Source: Planctomycetota bacterium (GTDB taxonomy: Bacteria; Planctomycetota; SZUA-567). Taken from it: a DNA stretch of 8,634 nucleotides. The DNA lies in NCBI GenBank assembly GCA_020861125.1, contig JAJBSZ010000161.1, forward strand, positions 1 through 8,634. The letters are read 5' to 3'. Under the pieces are notes generated by a model, which was not told where the DNA came from, ran no database searches, and saw only the letters and a list, made by a program, of their open reading frames with translations. Every line of letters starts with the position of its first letter. The stretch's first letter is position 1. This document shows positions 1 to 6,452 of the stretch, piece by piece. A program made the translations under genes and the position numbers.

Positions 1-644
1 GTGGTGGTGCGGGTGGCTTCGCCGGCGAAGAGGTTGAAGCCGCGCACCAGTGCTTCGCCGATGAGCGGCCAGCGGCACATTTTTATCCGGGTCGGCATGT
101 CCCCGGCGGTGAACACCGACGTGTTCATCACCACCACCCGCCGGATGCGGTAGGGGTGGCGCATGGCGTAGCCGAGGCCGATGGGACCGCCCCAATCGTG
201 GACGATGAGGTTGACGCGGTCGTTGTTCCAGCCGATGGGCGGCAGGATCTCCTCCAACCAGCGTTCGAGGTTGTTGATGTGGTTTTCCAGGGTGTAGGGA
301 TAGTCCTGGGGTTTTTCCGACAGGCCGCAGCCGAGGTGGTCGGGCACCAGGCAGCGATAGTGGTCGCGCAGGCCCAGCACCAGGTTGCGGTAGAAGAACG
401 ACCAGGTGGGGTTGCCGTGCACCATCACCACCGGCTCGCCTTCGCCTTCGTCGAGATAATGGTAGCTGTAGCCGTCCAGGTTGTGCAGGTGCGGTTCGAA
501 CGGATAGAGTTTGCGGAATTCCCGATTTTTCAGGTGGCTGAAGGGAATGCCGATGCGGGCGGCCCAGTGTTTGCGGTCGATGGTTCGGCCCTGGTTTTCC
601 ACCGCTTTCGGTTTAGCCGGAGATTCCTTTTTATTCGCGTCCAT
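1..644 (-). CDS. oleB: OleB-type alpha/beta hydrolase (beta-lactone decarboxylase), C-terminus cut by window edge
   Basis: This is the first 214 codons of an alpha/beta hydrolase of the haloalkane dehalogenase-like group. Visible motifs are the oxyanion-hole sequence HGNPTW (residues 76-81), PDHLGCGLS (101-109) and the nucleophile elbow HDWGG, with Asp150 rather than Ser as nucleophile. In the OleB family this Asp-type enzyme opens a cis-beta-lactone and releases CO2 and a long-chain alkene. The catalytic base His lies beyond the edge. The ATG at 644 is preferred because it sits 2 nt after the oleA stop, and a GGAAGGG-like ribosome site lies within the end of oleA. The first 20 or so residues are charged, with no signal peptide, so a cytoplasmic enzyme is expected. 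The motifs alone would also fit a haloalkane dehalogenase. Pairing with oleA is what favours OleB. oleC and oleD should follow to the left. Confidence 0.85.
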   Translation of the reverse strand, partial: MDANKKESPAKPKAVENQGRTIDRKHWAARIGIPFSHLKNREFRKLYPFEPHLHNLDGYSYHYLDEGEGEPVVMVHGNPTWSFFYRNLVLGLRDHYRCLVPDHLGCGLSEKPQDYPYTLENHINNLERWLEEILPPIGWNNDRVNLIVHDWGGPIGLGYAMRHPYRIRRVVVMNTSVFTAGDMPTRIKMCRWPLIGEALVRGFNLFAGEATRTT

Positions 645-646
645 CC

Positions 647-1684
647 CTACCCTTCCATTCCCAGCGCCAGGCATGAGAGTCCGCTGCCGATGCCGAGGAG
701 GGCGCAGCGGTCGCCCGGTCGCACCGGCCGGTGTTCCAGGCCCAGGGCCAGTGCTCCCGGCAGGGCGGCGGAACCGGTGTTACCCATGAAGGCGACGGTG
801 GGGAAATCCTTGTCCGCCGGCAGGCCCAGCGCTTCCAGGGTGAGTTTGGCGTGGGCTTTCCCCACCTGGTGCGTGAAAATGTGCGCTGGCGATTCGTTTT
901 CCCAGCCGAGAACGGCTTTGGCTTTTTCCCAAGTTCGAGCCGCCAGGGCGCAGCCCGCCTGCAGGAGTCCTTCGGAATCGGTGTTCATGATCGGTCCGGC
1001 CGGCGTGGCGTCGTCTGGGTCGGCTTGGCACAGGCGGTTGGCGCTGGAATCGGTGCCGACCGCACCGCCCAGGAGGCGGTGGCCGTCTTGTGGGCCACCC
1101 CGGGCCACCAGTACTGCCGCCGCCGCTGAGCCGATGGTGAGGCTGGCGAATTGGGTTTTCAGGTGATGCCGGTTGAGGCGGCGGTCTTCGACCAGTTTGC
1201 GCATGGTGGCTTCGTGCAGGGGTTCGGCGGTTTCGCCGGACACCACCAGTCCGGCCTCAATGTGACCGAGTTCGATCATGCCGGCGATTTGGCAGACGCC
1301 GTTGAGGACGCCGAGGCAGGCGTTGGAGAGGTCGAAGATGGCGCATGATTCGGGCAGGCCGAGGGCTTCGTGGACGAGGCTGGCGGTAGCGGGTTCGAGG
1401 AAATCGCGGCAGACTGAGGCGTGGATCAGGCAGCCGATGCGGCGGCGATCGAAGTCGGTCTGGCGGATGGCTTCTTCGCCGGCGCGGGCGGCGACGGTGG
1501 ACGGTCGGGTTTTTGGTTCCCAGAAGCGGCGTTCGTAGATGCCGGTCATGAGTTCGAGTCGTCCGGCTGAGAGTTTGAGGCGGTCGTAGAGGGGTGCGAG
1601 TCTCGCCTCGATTTCGAGGGAGGAGACCACCCGTGGCGGTTTGATCAGGGTGACGCTTTTGATAACCGTATTGGCGAACCGCAC
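647..1684 (-). CDS. oleA: OleA, thiolase-fold acyl-CoA condensing enzyme of olefin biosynthesis
   Basis: This 345-residue protein belongs to the KAS III-like branch of the thiolase superfamily. OleA joins two fatty acyl-CoAs head to head to give a beta-keto acid, the first step to long-chain olefins. Family active-site residues are all present: Glu97 in RDFLEPATAS, the acyl-carrying Cys123 in SNACLG, His272 in THQVGKAH and Asn302 in GNTG. The C-terminal block ALLGIGSGLSC is also typical. Glu97 in the RD-x-LEP context is diagnostic for OleA over FabH. The GTG at 1684 is chosen as start because the residues after it align with the usual OleA N-terminus, and AAAGG lies 8 nt upstream. The frame stays open for another 640 nt upstream, but that extension is repeat DNA. 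oleB follows after 2 nt, which implies one transcript and translational coupling. No convincing promoter was seen upstream. Confidence 0.92.
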   Translation of the reverse strand: MRFANTVIKSVTLIKPPRVVSSLEIEARLAPLYDRLKLSAGRLELMTGIYERRFWEPKTRPSTVAARAGEEAIRQTDFDRRRIGCLIHASVCRDFLEPATASLVHEALGLPESCAIFDLSNACLGVLNGVCQIAGMIELGHIEAGLVVSGETAEPLHEATMRKLVEDRRLNRHHLKTQFASLTIGSAAAAVLVARGGPQDGHRLLGGAVGTDSSANRLCQADPDDATPAGPIMNTDSEGLLQAGCALAARTWEKAKAVLGWENESPAHIFTHQVGKAHAKLTLEALGLPADKDFPTVAFMGNTGSAALPGALALGLEHRPVRPGDRCALLGIGSGLSCLALGMEG

Positions 1685-1742
1685 TCGAGGAACCTTTCGC
1701 TGTTTGCAACCGGGTACTACTTTGGAATCCACCCCGCGCCTT

Positions 1743-1967
1743 GCGCCCACCCGAGAGGGCTCGGGCCCCCACGCTAGTGGGCCCGGTGGGTTTGGGGGCG
1801 CGACCAGCCCCCAAATCCTAAAATCAATGCCGCGCGGGCGAAAGATCTCGGTACACCCTCGAAAGCGGCGTCGCGGCAGGACAAGCCCGCGCGGCTTCCG
1901 CACAGAGCACAAGAGCGCAGCGAGTTGCGCGCCCACGGTGCGGTGATCACCCCCAACGCCATCCCCC
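1743..1967 (+). repeat. GC-rich non-coding repeat, copy 1 (direct)
   Basis: Copy 1 of a three-copy repeat filling the gene-free stretch 1685-2463. In order it holds a small hairpin CCCGAG-AGGG-CTCGGG, a second hairpin CCCAC-GCTA-GTGGG, a 25-nt hairpin (1791-1815; arms TTTGGGGGC and GCCCCCAAA), an 11-nt arm GCCGCGCGGGC (1829-1839), a 45-nt core (1840-1884), the reverse-complement arm GCCCGCGCGGC (1885-1895), and a tail rich in AGAGC/GAGCGCAGCGAGT ending in CGCCATCCCCC. It aligns with 1974-2197 at an offset of 230-231 nt. The reading frame shifts between copies, so the repeat is not protein-coding. No transposase or terminal duplication is visible, and the family is not one I can name. Confidence 0.9.
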
Positions 1968-1973
1968 GCACGC

Positions 1974-2197
1974 GCGCCCACCCGCGAGGGCTCGGGCCCC
2001 CACGCCAGTGGGTCGCGGGGCTTGGGGGCGCGATTAGCCCCCAAATCCTTAATCAATGCCGCGCGGGCGCAAAACAACGCCCAACCCTGGCAGTAACGCC
2101 GCGCTAAGAACAAGCCCGCGCGGCTTCCGCTTAGAGCACAAGAGCGCAGCGAGTTGTGCGTCCACGGTGCGGTGATCACTACCCACCGCCATCCCCC
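1974..2197 (+). repeat. GC-rich non-coding repeat, copy 2 (direct)
   Basis: Copy 2 starts 6 nt after copy 1 in the same orientation. The same parts occur in the same order: the imperfect CCCG-type hairpin, CCCAC-GCCA-GTGGG, the strong hairpin at 2022-2044 (8-bp stem, loop GCGATTA), GCCGCGCGGGC at 2058-2068, a 45-nt core (2069-2113), GCCCGCGCGGC at 2114-2124, and a tail ending in CGCCATCCCCC. The core differs almost completely from that of copy 1 but has exactly the same length, while both flanks are nearly identical. This pattern argues for selection or exchange acting on the flanks and replacement of the core. Confidence 0.9.
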
Positions 2198-2250
2198 ATA
2201 CCCACTCCGCTCGGAGGGATGGGAAACATCCCGGTTTTCCTTCACCCCGC

Positions 2251-2442
2251 GGGACGCGAAATTCGCTGCGCTCTTTCGCTCAAAGCGGAAGCCGCGCGGG
2301 CATTTTCCTTTTGCCACGCAGGTCGCCAAGATTGAGCGATACTTTGCGCCCGCGCGGCATTATTTAATGATTTGGGGGCTGGTCGCGCCCCCAAACCCCG
2401 CGACCCACTAGCGTGGGGGCTGCCGCCCTCTCGGGTAGGCGC
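2251..2442 (-). repeat. GC-rich non-coding repeat, copy 3 (inverted, shortened)
   Basis: Read on the minus strand, this copy repeats the order of copies 1 and 2. It has the CCCACGCTAGTGGG hairpin, a 25-nt hairpin (2371-2395) identical to that of copy 1 in this orientation, the arm GCCGCGCGGGC (complement of 2348-2358), a 46-nt core (2302-2347), the arm GCCCGCGCGGC (complement of 2291-2301) and the GAGCGCAGCGA tail. The distal part of the tail is only weakly similar to the other copies. The copy starts 21 nt downstream of the malQ stop, so its hairpins could end malQ transcription. Together with copy 2 it forms a large inverted repeat centred near 2210-2220, where CCATCCC (2189-2195) faces GGGATGG (2216-2222). 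Confidence 0.85.
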
Positions 2443-2463
2443 GGCGCGTGGGGCAGATCGAGG

Positions 2464-4050
2464 TTACGGATTCCAGCTTTCGTCCGCCTGAACATCGCCC
2501 ACCGTCGCCCGATCGGGCTTCACCGGCTGCCGACCATACAAATACACCATATCCCGCAACCCACCCCAATTGGCCCGAGCCAATTCCTCACCAGTAAGCC
2601 GCCACCGCCATTGGTTGTCACCCAATCCCGGCCGATTCATACGACAATCATTGCCAAGATTCAACACATCCTGCATCAACAAAATGGCAGTATCCGCCAC
2701 CGACTCCAACGCCAACCGCATCAAATCCCATGCCATACCCGACCCGTCCCGCCCCAAATACCGACGAGCACGATCCCGCTCCTGCGCCAAACTTCCCTCG
2801 TCCATATGCTCGTAATCCGGTCCCGCCGCCTCATACCAGCCCCGCGTGGTATCGTTGTCATGCGTCGCAACATAACACACCGTATTCCGCTCATACGCGT
2901 ACGGCAAATAATCCTCCGCCCCCTCGGCAAAGGCGAATTGTAATACCTTCATCCCAGGTAACCCATTGTCCAAACGCAGCGTATCCACCGCCGGCGTGAT
3001 GACGCCAAGATCCTCCGCCAATATAGGCAGATGATCCCCCAACTCCCGGCGAAACACATCGAACAACGCCTGGCCGGGGCCCGTGAGCCAGCGGCCGTTC
3101 ATGGCGGTGGTCTCTCCCTTCGGCACCGCCCAGTAGGCCTGAAATCCCCGGAAATGATCGATGCGGAGCATATCCACCATGGCCAGAGTGGCCTGCAACC
3201 GACGGACCCACCAGCGGTAGCCGTCCCGGGCCAACGCCGGCCAATCATACAATGGATTGCCCCAGAGTTGGCCAGTGGCGGAAAAATAATCCGGCGGCAC
3301 CCCGGCCATGAGCTCGGCTCCGCCCTCGTCGTCCAATTGGAAAAACTCGGGCGCGGCCCAGACATCGGCCGAATCGTGGGCGCAGTAGATGGGAATGTCG
3401 CCGAGGAAACGAACGTTCTTGCCGGCGGCGTAGCGCTTGAGTTCCCCCCACTGCCGGAAAAACAGGAACTGGAGGAACTTGTGGTAGCGGAGCTCATGCG
3501 CTAAGAGCTTCGTGTATTTACGGACGCCCTCCGGGGTGTGGCGGCGGAGTTCCCGGTCTTTCCAGGCATACCAGGGCTGATTTTTGAAAAAATCCTTGGC
3601 CGCCATAAACAGGGCGAAGTCGTCGAGCCAGCCCTTTTCCCGGACACAAAACTCCTCGAATTCTCGCACCAGACCCACGTCGGCCCGCGCATCCTGAAAT
3701 CGGTCCAGCGCCAGGCGACAGGCCCGATCCTTGAACGCGGCGGCAGCGGCGAAATCGGCGTAACGGCCGTTGCCGGGTCCGTTGGCAATCTCCCGGGGTT
3801 CCAAGAGTTCCAAATCCACCAGATTGTCGAGGGACAGCAACAGCGGATTGCCGGCATAGCTGGACAACGCCTGGTACGGGCTGTTGGCGCCGCCGGGCGG
3901 CCCCAGCGGCAGCACCTGCCAGATACCCATGCCGGCGTTGGCGAGAAAATCCACGAACGCGCGGGCGGCAGCGCCCAAATCACCCACCCCGTGGCCCCCG
4001 GGAAGGGAGGTGGGATGGAGAATGATACCGGCAAGTCTTGGAAAAGACAT
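2464..4050 (-). CDS. malQ: 4-alpha-glucanotransferase (amylomaltase, GH77)
   Basis: This cytoplasmic disproportionating enzyme moves alpha-1,4-glucan segments between maltodextrins and releases glucose, in maltodextrin or glycogen metabolism. The 528 residues match the usual GH77 length for the short bacterial type. The N-terminal block LHPTSLPGGHGVGDLG (11-26) and the substrate-binding stretch NSPYQALSSYAGNP (56-69) are typical. The catalytic residues are the nucleophile Asp298 in RIDHFRGF, the acid/base Glu346 in AEDLG, and the transition-state Asp398 in THDND. The C-terminal MNRPG-x-GDNQWRWR motif (471-484) is intact. The ATG at 4050 is preferred over the more upstream one at 4122 because GGGGGGA precedes it and the family N-terminus begins here. 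The 3' third (about 2470-2950) uses more A/T-ending codons and is strongly skewed to G on the coding strand, compared with the rest of the gene. No terminator with a T-run follows the stop, and repeat copy 3 begins at once. Confidence 0.97.
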   Translation of the reverse strand: MSFPRLAGIILHPTSLPGGHGVGDLGAAARAFVDFLANAGMGIWQVLPLGPPGGANSPYQALSSYAGNPLLLSLDNLVDLELLEPREIANGPGNGRYADFAAAAAFKDRACRLALDRFQDARADVGLVREFEEFCVREKGWLDDFALFMAAKDFFKNQPWYAWKDRELRRHTPEGVRKYTKLLAHELRYHKFLQFLFFRQWGELKRYAAGKNVRFLGDIPIYCAHDSADVWAAPEFFQLDDEGGAELMAGVPPDYFSATGQLWGNPLYDWPALARDGYRWWVRRLQATLAMVDMLRIDHFRGFQAYWAVPKGETTAMNGRWLTGPGQALFDVFRRELGDHLPILAEDLGVITPAVDTLRLDNGLPGMKVLQFAFAEGAEDYLPYAYERNTVCYVATHDNDTTRGWYEAAGPDYEHMDEGSLAQERDRARRYLGRDGSGMAWDLMRLALESVADTAILLMQDVLNLGNDCRMNRPGLGDNQWRWRLTGEELARANWGGLRDMVYLYGRQPVKPDRATVGDVQADESWNP

Positions 4051-4168
4051 GGTTTCCCCCCGGATAGAGACGTCTCGGCGCCCCGGCGGCCGCCCTCGAC
4101 GAAAAGGCAACGCCCGCGCCAACCCGGTACCGACGGACGAGACCTTCCTTACGAATGGGTCGTCGGCT

Positions 4169-4345
4169 TCAGGCTTTCCGGTACACGTTCAGCCCGACCT
4201 TTTCGTCGCGGCCGGTGATGGTCTGGTTGCCCTCGGTGGAGGCGATGATGATGGTTTTTCCCGACGAGGAAGGACCAAACTCTTTTTTCAAATCCACCTT
4301 GATGGTCAGGATGTCGCCCTCGACGGACATTTCCACATTCTTCAT
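4169..4345 (-). CDS. Conserved-looking 58-residue protein of unknown function
   Basis: This small ORF was read directly from the sequence. It starts at ATG 4345, preceded by GGGAGAAG about 5 nt upstream, and encodes 58 residues. The N-terminal half alternates hydrophobic and polar residues (VEMSVEGDILTIKVDL), which predicts a pair of beta strands. It continues with KKEFGPSSSGKTIIIASTEG and ends in VGLNVYRKA. There is no signal peptide, membrane segment or cysteine. SSSGKT resembles a shortened P-loop, but the protein is too small to be an ATPase and lacks a Walker B motif. I have the impression that short proteins with the FGPS-SGKTIIIASTEGN and GLNVY pattern recur in unrelated bacteria, but cannot name the family. 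It stands alone, 124 nt downstream of phoH and 118 nt upstream of malQ. A weak promoter candidate lies at 4410-4438 (TTTACA, 17 nt, TAAGGT). The intact frame, good ribosome site and charged, balanced composition support a real gene. Confidence 0.8.
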   Translation of the reverse strand: MKNVEMSVEGDILTIKVDLKKEFGPSSSGKTIIIASTEGNQTITGRDEKVGLNVYRKA

Positions 4346-4437
4346 AGTCTTCTCCCAAGCGAATGGTTAGATCGGGCTGGTGCACGCCGGACGGTGCCGC
4401 AGGCGTACAACCTTACTGCCCCGCCTCCCGTCTGTAA

Positions 4438-4479
4438 AGGCAAAAGGGTACTCGAACCGGGGCCTGGTCTCAGAGTACC
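4438..4479 (-). terminator. Terminator-like hairpin at the end of phoH
   Basis: On the minus strand GGTACTC (complement of 4473-4479), inside the last phoH codons, pairs with GAGTACC (complement of 4447-4453). An inner ACC/GGT stem closes a loop AGGCCCC. CTTTTGCCTTT follows. This looks like an intrinsic terminator for the operon, although the T-tract is interrupted and the stem has an internal loop. Confidence 0.4.
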
Positions 4480-5867
4480 GCCGCCGCTGCCGCCGCCAGC
4501 GCCGACCGTTCCGCCTTCTTCAGGGTCACATGGCCGAACAGGGGCAGTTCCTTCATCCGCGCCGCACAATACATCAAACCATTGGACGACGCATCGAGAT
4601 AGGGGTTGTCGATCTGGTCGGGATCGCCGGTGAGGACAATTTTGGTGCCCTCACCGGCCCGGCTGACGATGGTTTTCACCTCATGCGGTGTCAGGTTCTG
4701 CGCTTCGTCCACGACGATATACTGCTGGGCGATGGAGCGGCCGCGGATATAGGTCAGGGCTTCGAGATCCACCAGATCGTCGGCCAACAATTCCTGGACC
4801 TTGCGATCCGCCGCTTTGCCGGTGGTGTGTTTGCCGCCGCCCGGACCCACGTGCATGAGAAAAGCCAGGTTGTCGAACACCGGCTGCATCCAGTTGGACA
4901 TCTTCTGGTCCTTGGAGCCCGGCAGATAACCGATGTCCTTGCCCATGGGGATGATCGGTCGGGTGACAAGCATTTTCTCATAGCCGTAGACCAGTTCCGT
5001 GCCGTTTTTCATCGCCAGATCGTCCAGCCGCATCGCCTCCAGCCCCGCTGCCAACGCCAGCAGGGTTTTGCCGGTGCCGGCCGACCCCACCAGGGTGACC
5101 AACTTGACCGCCGGGTCCATGAGGAGTTGCAGGGCCAGACGCTGTTCGGCGGAACGGCCGCTGATGCCGTAAATCTTGCTCCAGGCCTTGTTGATGGGCA
5201 CCACCGCCTTGGGGCCGTCGGCCCGGGCCAGGGCGCTTTGGCTGGGGTTGTCGACGGCGGTGAGGATGACGAACTCGTTGGGCAGAAGGTTGTGGCCAGG
5301 CAATTCCAGGCGGCCGTCCCGATAAAACGCGTCGATACCGTCCTTGTCCACCAGTTGTTCGCAAAAACCGGTGTAGAACTCATCCGTCCGCACCTTGTCT
5401 TTTTCAAAATCCTGCGGTTCGATGCCCGCCACCGCCGCCTTGATGCGGAGGTTCATGTCCTTGGACACCAAAAAAACGCTCTCGTCCGGATTGGCGAGCT
5501 GGATATGCACCGCCGCCCGGAGGATTCGGTTGTCGGGCAGATTCCGCTCCAATCCGGGCACCACTTCCAAATGGGCGTCCTCCACCACCATGATCTTGCC
5601 GCCGGCCGGGTTGTGGGTAATGCCTTCCGTCAGGGTCTCCGGGTCGCGGTTGTCATTCCTGGCATAGGCCTCCTCCTCCACCCGGACGCGATCGATATAG
5701 CGGATTACCGCCCGGGCGTTGCGGCCCAGTTCGTCCGACTTGGTTTTGAAACGGTCCAGCTCCTCAATCACCGTCATGGGCAGAACCACCGTGTTGTCGG
5801 CGAAGCATTCCAAAGCCGACGGGGAGTGAAGCAGGACGTTGGTGTCGAGAACGAAGAATTTGTGCAT
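4470..5867 (-). CDS. PIN-PhoH protein (PhoH2/YlaK type RNase-ATPase)
   Basis: This 465-residue protein joins an N-terminal PIN nuclease domain (about 1-150) to a C-terminal PhoH ATPase domain (about 235-465). In the PIN part the acidic residues expected for metal-dependent RNA cleavage are Asp8 (LDTNVLLH), Glu36 (EELDRFK), Asp112 (LPDNRIL) and Asp137 (SKDMNLR). The PhoH part has Walker A GSAGTGKT (261-268), Walker B IVVDEAQN (384-391) and the LTGDPDQID motif (412-420), and ends in the family's LKKAERSALA block. Studied relatives act as ATP-dependent RNA helicase-nucleases. The architecture is clear, but the natural substrate is unknown. The ATG at 5867 follows AAAGGAGAG at good spacing and gives the canonical PIN start. 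The gene lies 12 nt after kptA and is the last member of the operon. Nothing suggests truncation. Confidence 0.95.
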   Translation of the reverse strand: MHKFFVLDTNVLLHSPSALECFADNTVVLPMTVIEELDRFKTKSDELGRNARAVIRYIDRVRVEEEAYARNDNRDPETLTEGITHNPAGGKIMVVEDAHLEVVPGLERNLPDNRILRAAVHIQLANPDESVFLVSKDMNLRIKAAVAGIEPQDFEKDKVRTDEFYTGFCEQLVDKDGIDAFYRDGRLELPGHNLLPNEFVILTAVDNPSQSALARADGPKAVVPINKAWSKIYGISGRSAEQRLALQLLMDPAVKLVTLVGSAGTGKTLLALAAGLEAMRLDDLAMKNGTELVYGYEKMLVTRPIIPMGKDIGYLPGSKDQKMSNWMQPVFDNLAFLMHVGPGGGKHTTGKAADRKVQELLADDLVDLEALTYIRGRSIAQQYIVVDEAQNLTPHEVKTIVSRAGEGTKIVLTGDPDQIDNPYLDASSNGLMYCAARMKELPLFGHVTLKKAERSALAAAAAAVL

Positions 5868-5879
5868 GATCTCTCCTTT

Positions 5880-6452
5880 TCAGGCGGTTGGCTCCGCCGC
5901 TTCCGCCGGAAAGCCGATATACGCCACCGGCACCGCCGCGCACAGCCAGACGCCGTTCTCGGCCCGGTGGAACACCGCGCCGTCCCGGTGCAACCCGGCC
6001 GCATCAATGGTCAGCACCACCGGCCGGCCGTGCCGCCCGCCGACCGCGCGGGCGGTGGCCGCGTCCGGAGAAAGATGCACGTGCTGCCGGGCGCCCGGCA
6101 GCAACCCGTCGCGGCGGATCGCCGACAGAAAACGCTCCGCCGTGCCGTGAAACAGGACTGGCGGCGGCAAAGCCGGCGGGTAGTCGATGGCCACCGCCGG
6201 CGTGGAATGGCCCTGGACCGCCCGGATGCGGCGGCCGTCCGGCGAGATGGCAAAACGCTGCTTGTCGCTGCCCGCGACTATCTCCAGCAGGTCCTCCCGG
6301 GACAGCGGATGGCCGGCGCCGGCGGCGCCGTGGAGCAACGCATCTATCGCCGCCCAACCCTCGCGGTCAAGAACAAGGCCGATGGCGTCGGGCCGGTGGC
6401 GGAGGATGAAGCTCAAAAACTTACTGGCTTCGGTACGGTCGCGCTTGTTCAT
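5880..6452 (-). CDS. kptA: RNA 2'-phosphotransferase (KptA/Tpt1 family)
   Basis: This enzyme transfers the 2'-phosphate of RNA onto NAD+, giving ADP-ribose cyclic phosphate and nicotinamide. In eukaryotes this finishes tRNA splicing. In bacteria, which usually lack that pathway, the role is uncertain. The 190 residues match the family length. Family motifs appear in order: FILRHRP (Arg18, His19 of the catalytic set), KQRFAI (Arg66), GHS (His82), LFHGT (His102) and RQHVHLS (122-128). The N-terminal winged-helix part and C-terminal ADP-ribosyltransferase-like part are both complete. The ATG at 6452 overlaps the TGA of the upstream gene as ATGA and agrees with the typical MNKRDRTEASKFLSFILRH-type start. 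The ORF extends further upstream to 6602, but that part overlaps the neighbouring gene. Co-transcription with phoH suggests a joint RNA role. Confidence 0.95.
   Translation of the reverse strand: MNKRDRTEASKFLSFILRHRPDAIGLVLDREGWAAIDALLHGAAGAGHPLSREDLLEIVAGSDKQRFAISPDGRRIRAVQGHSTPAVAIDYPPALPPPVLFHGTAERFLSAIRRDGLLPGARQHVHLSPDAATARAVGGRHGRPVVLTIDAAGLHRDGAVFHRAENGVWLCAAVPVAYIGFPAEAAEPTA

Noticed and set aside
156..1166. 336-codon plus-strand reading frame
   Set aside because: It is opposite oleB and oleA and changes to an Arg/Pro/Ser-rich composition midway. It is a shadow of the real genes.
1743..2197. CRISPR array or integron attC sites
   Set aside because: The repeats are over 200 nt, with too few copies and one inverted, and no cas gene or integrase is present. 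The arms lack the attC core GTTRRRY, so neither fits.
1685..2329. Open reading frame continuing upstream of oleA on the minus strand, which would give a 560-residue fusion protein
   Set aside because: The extension is repeat DNA. The repeat's two halves are read in different frames in copies 1 and 2, the OleA family start falls at 1684 with a ribosome site, and the high GC content explains the lack of stop codons.
1685..2463. Insertion sequence
   Set aside because: No transposase-like protein is encoded in any frame. The frames that exist are translations of the repeat, and no target-site duplication could be recognised.
4051..4168. Terminator between the 58-residue gene and malQ
   Set aside because: A CCGACG/CGTCGG pairing exists but with a loop of about 25 nt and no T-run after it, so it was not called.
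4440..4470. tRNA-like T-arm (GGTTCGAGT on the minus strand)
   Set aside because: The flanking bases do not form a 5-bp T-stem, and no acceptor, anticodon or D-arm is present. The sequence fits a terminator-like hairpin better.
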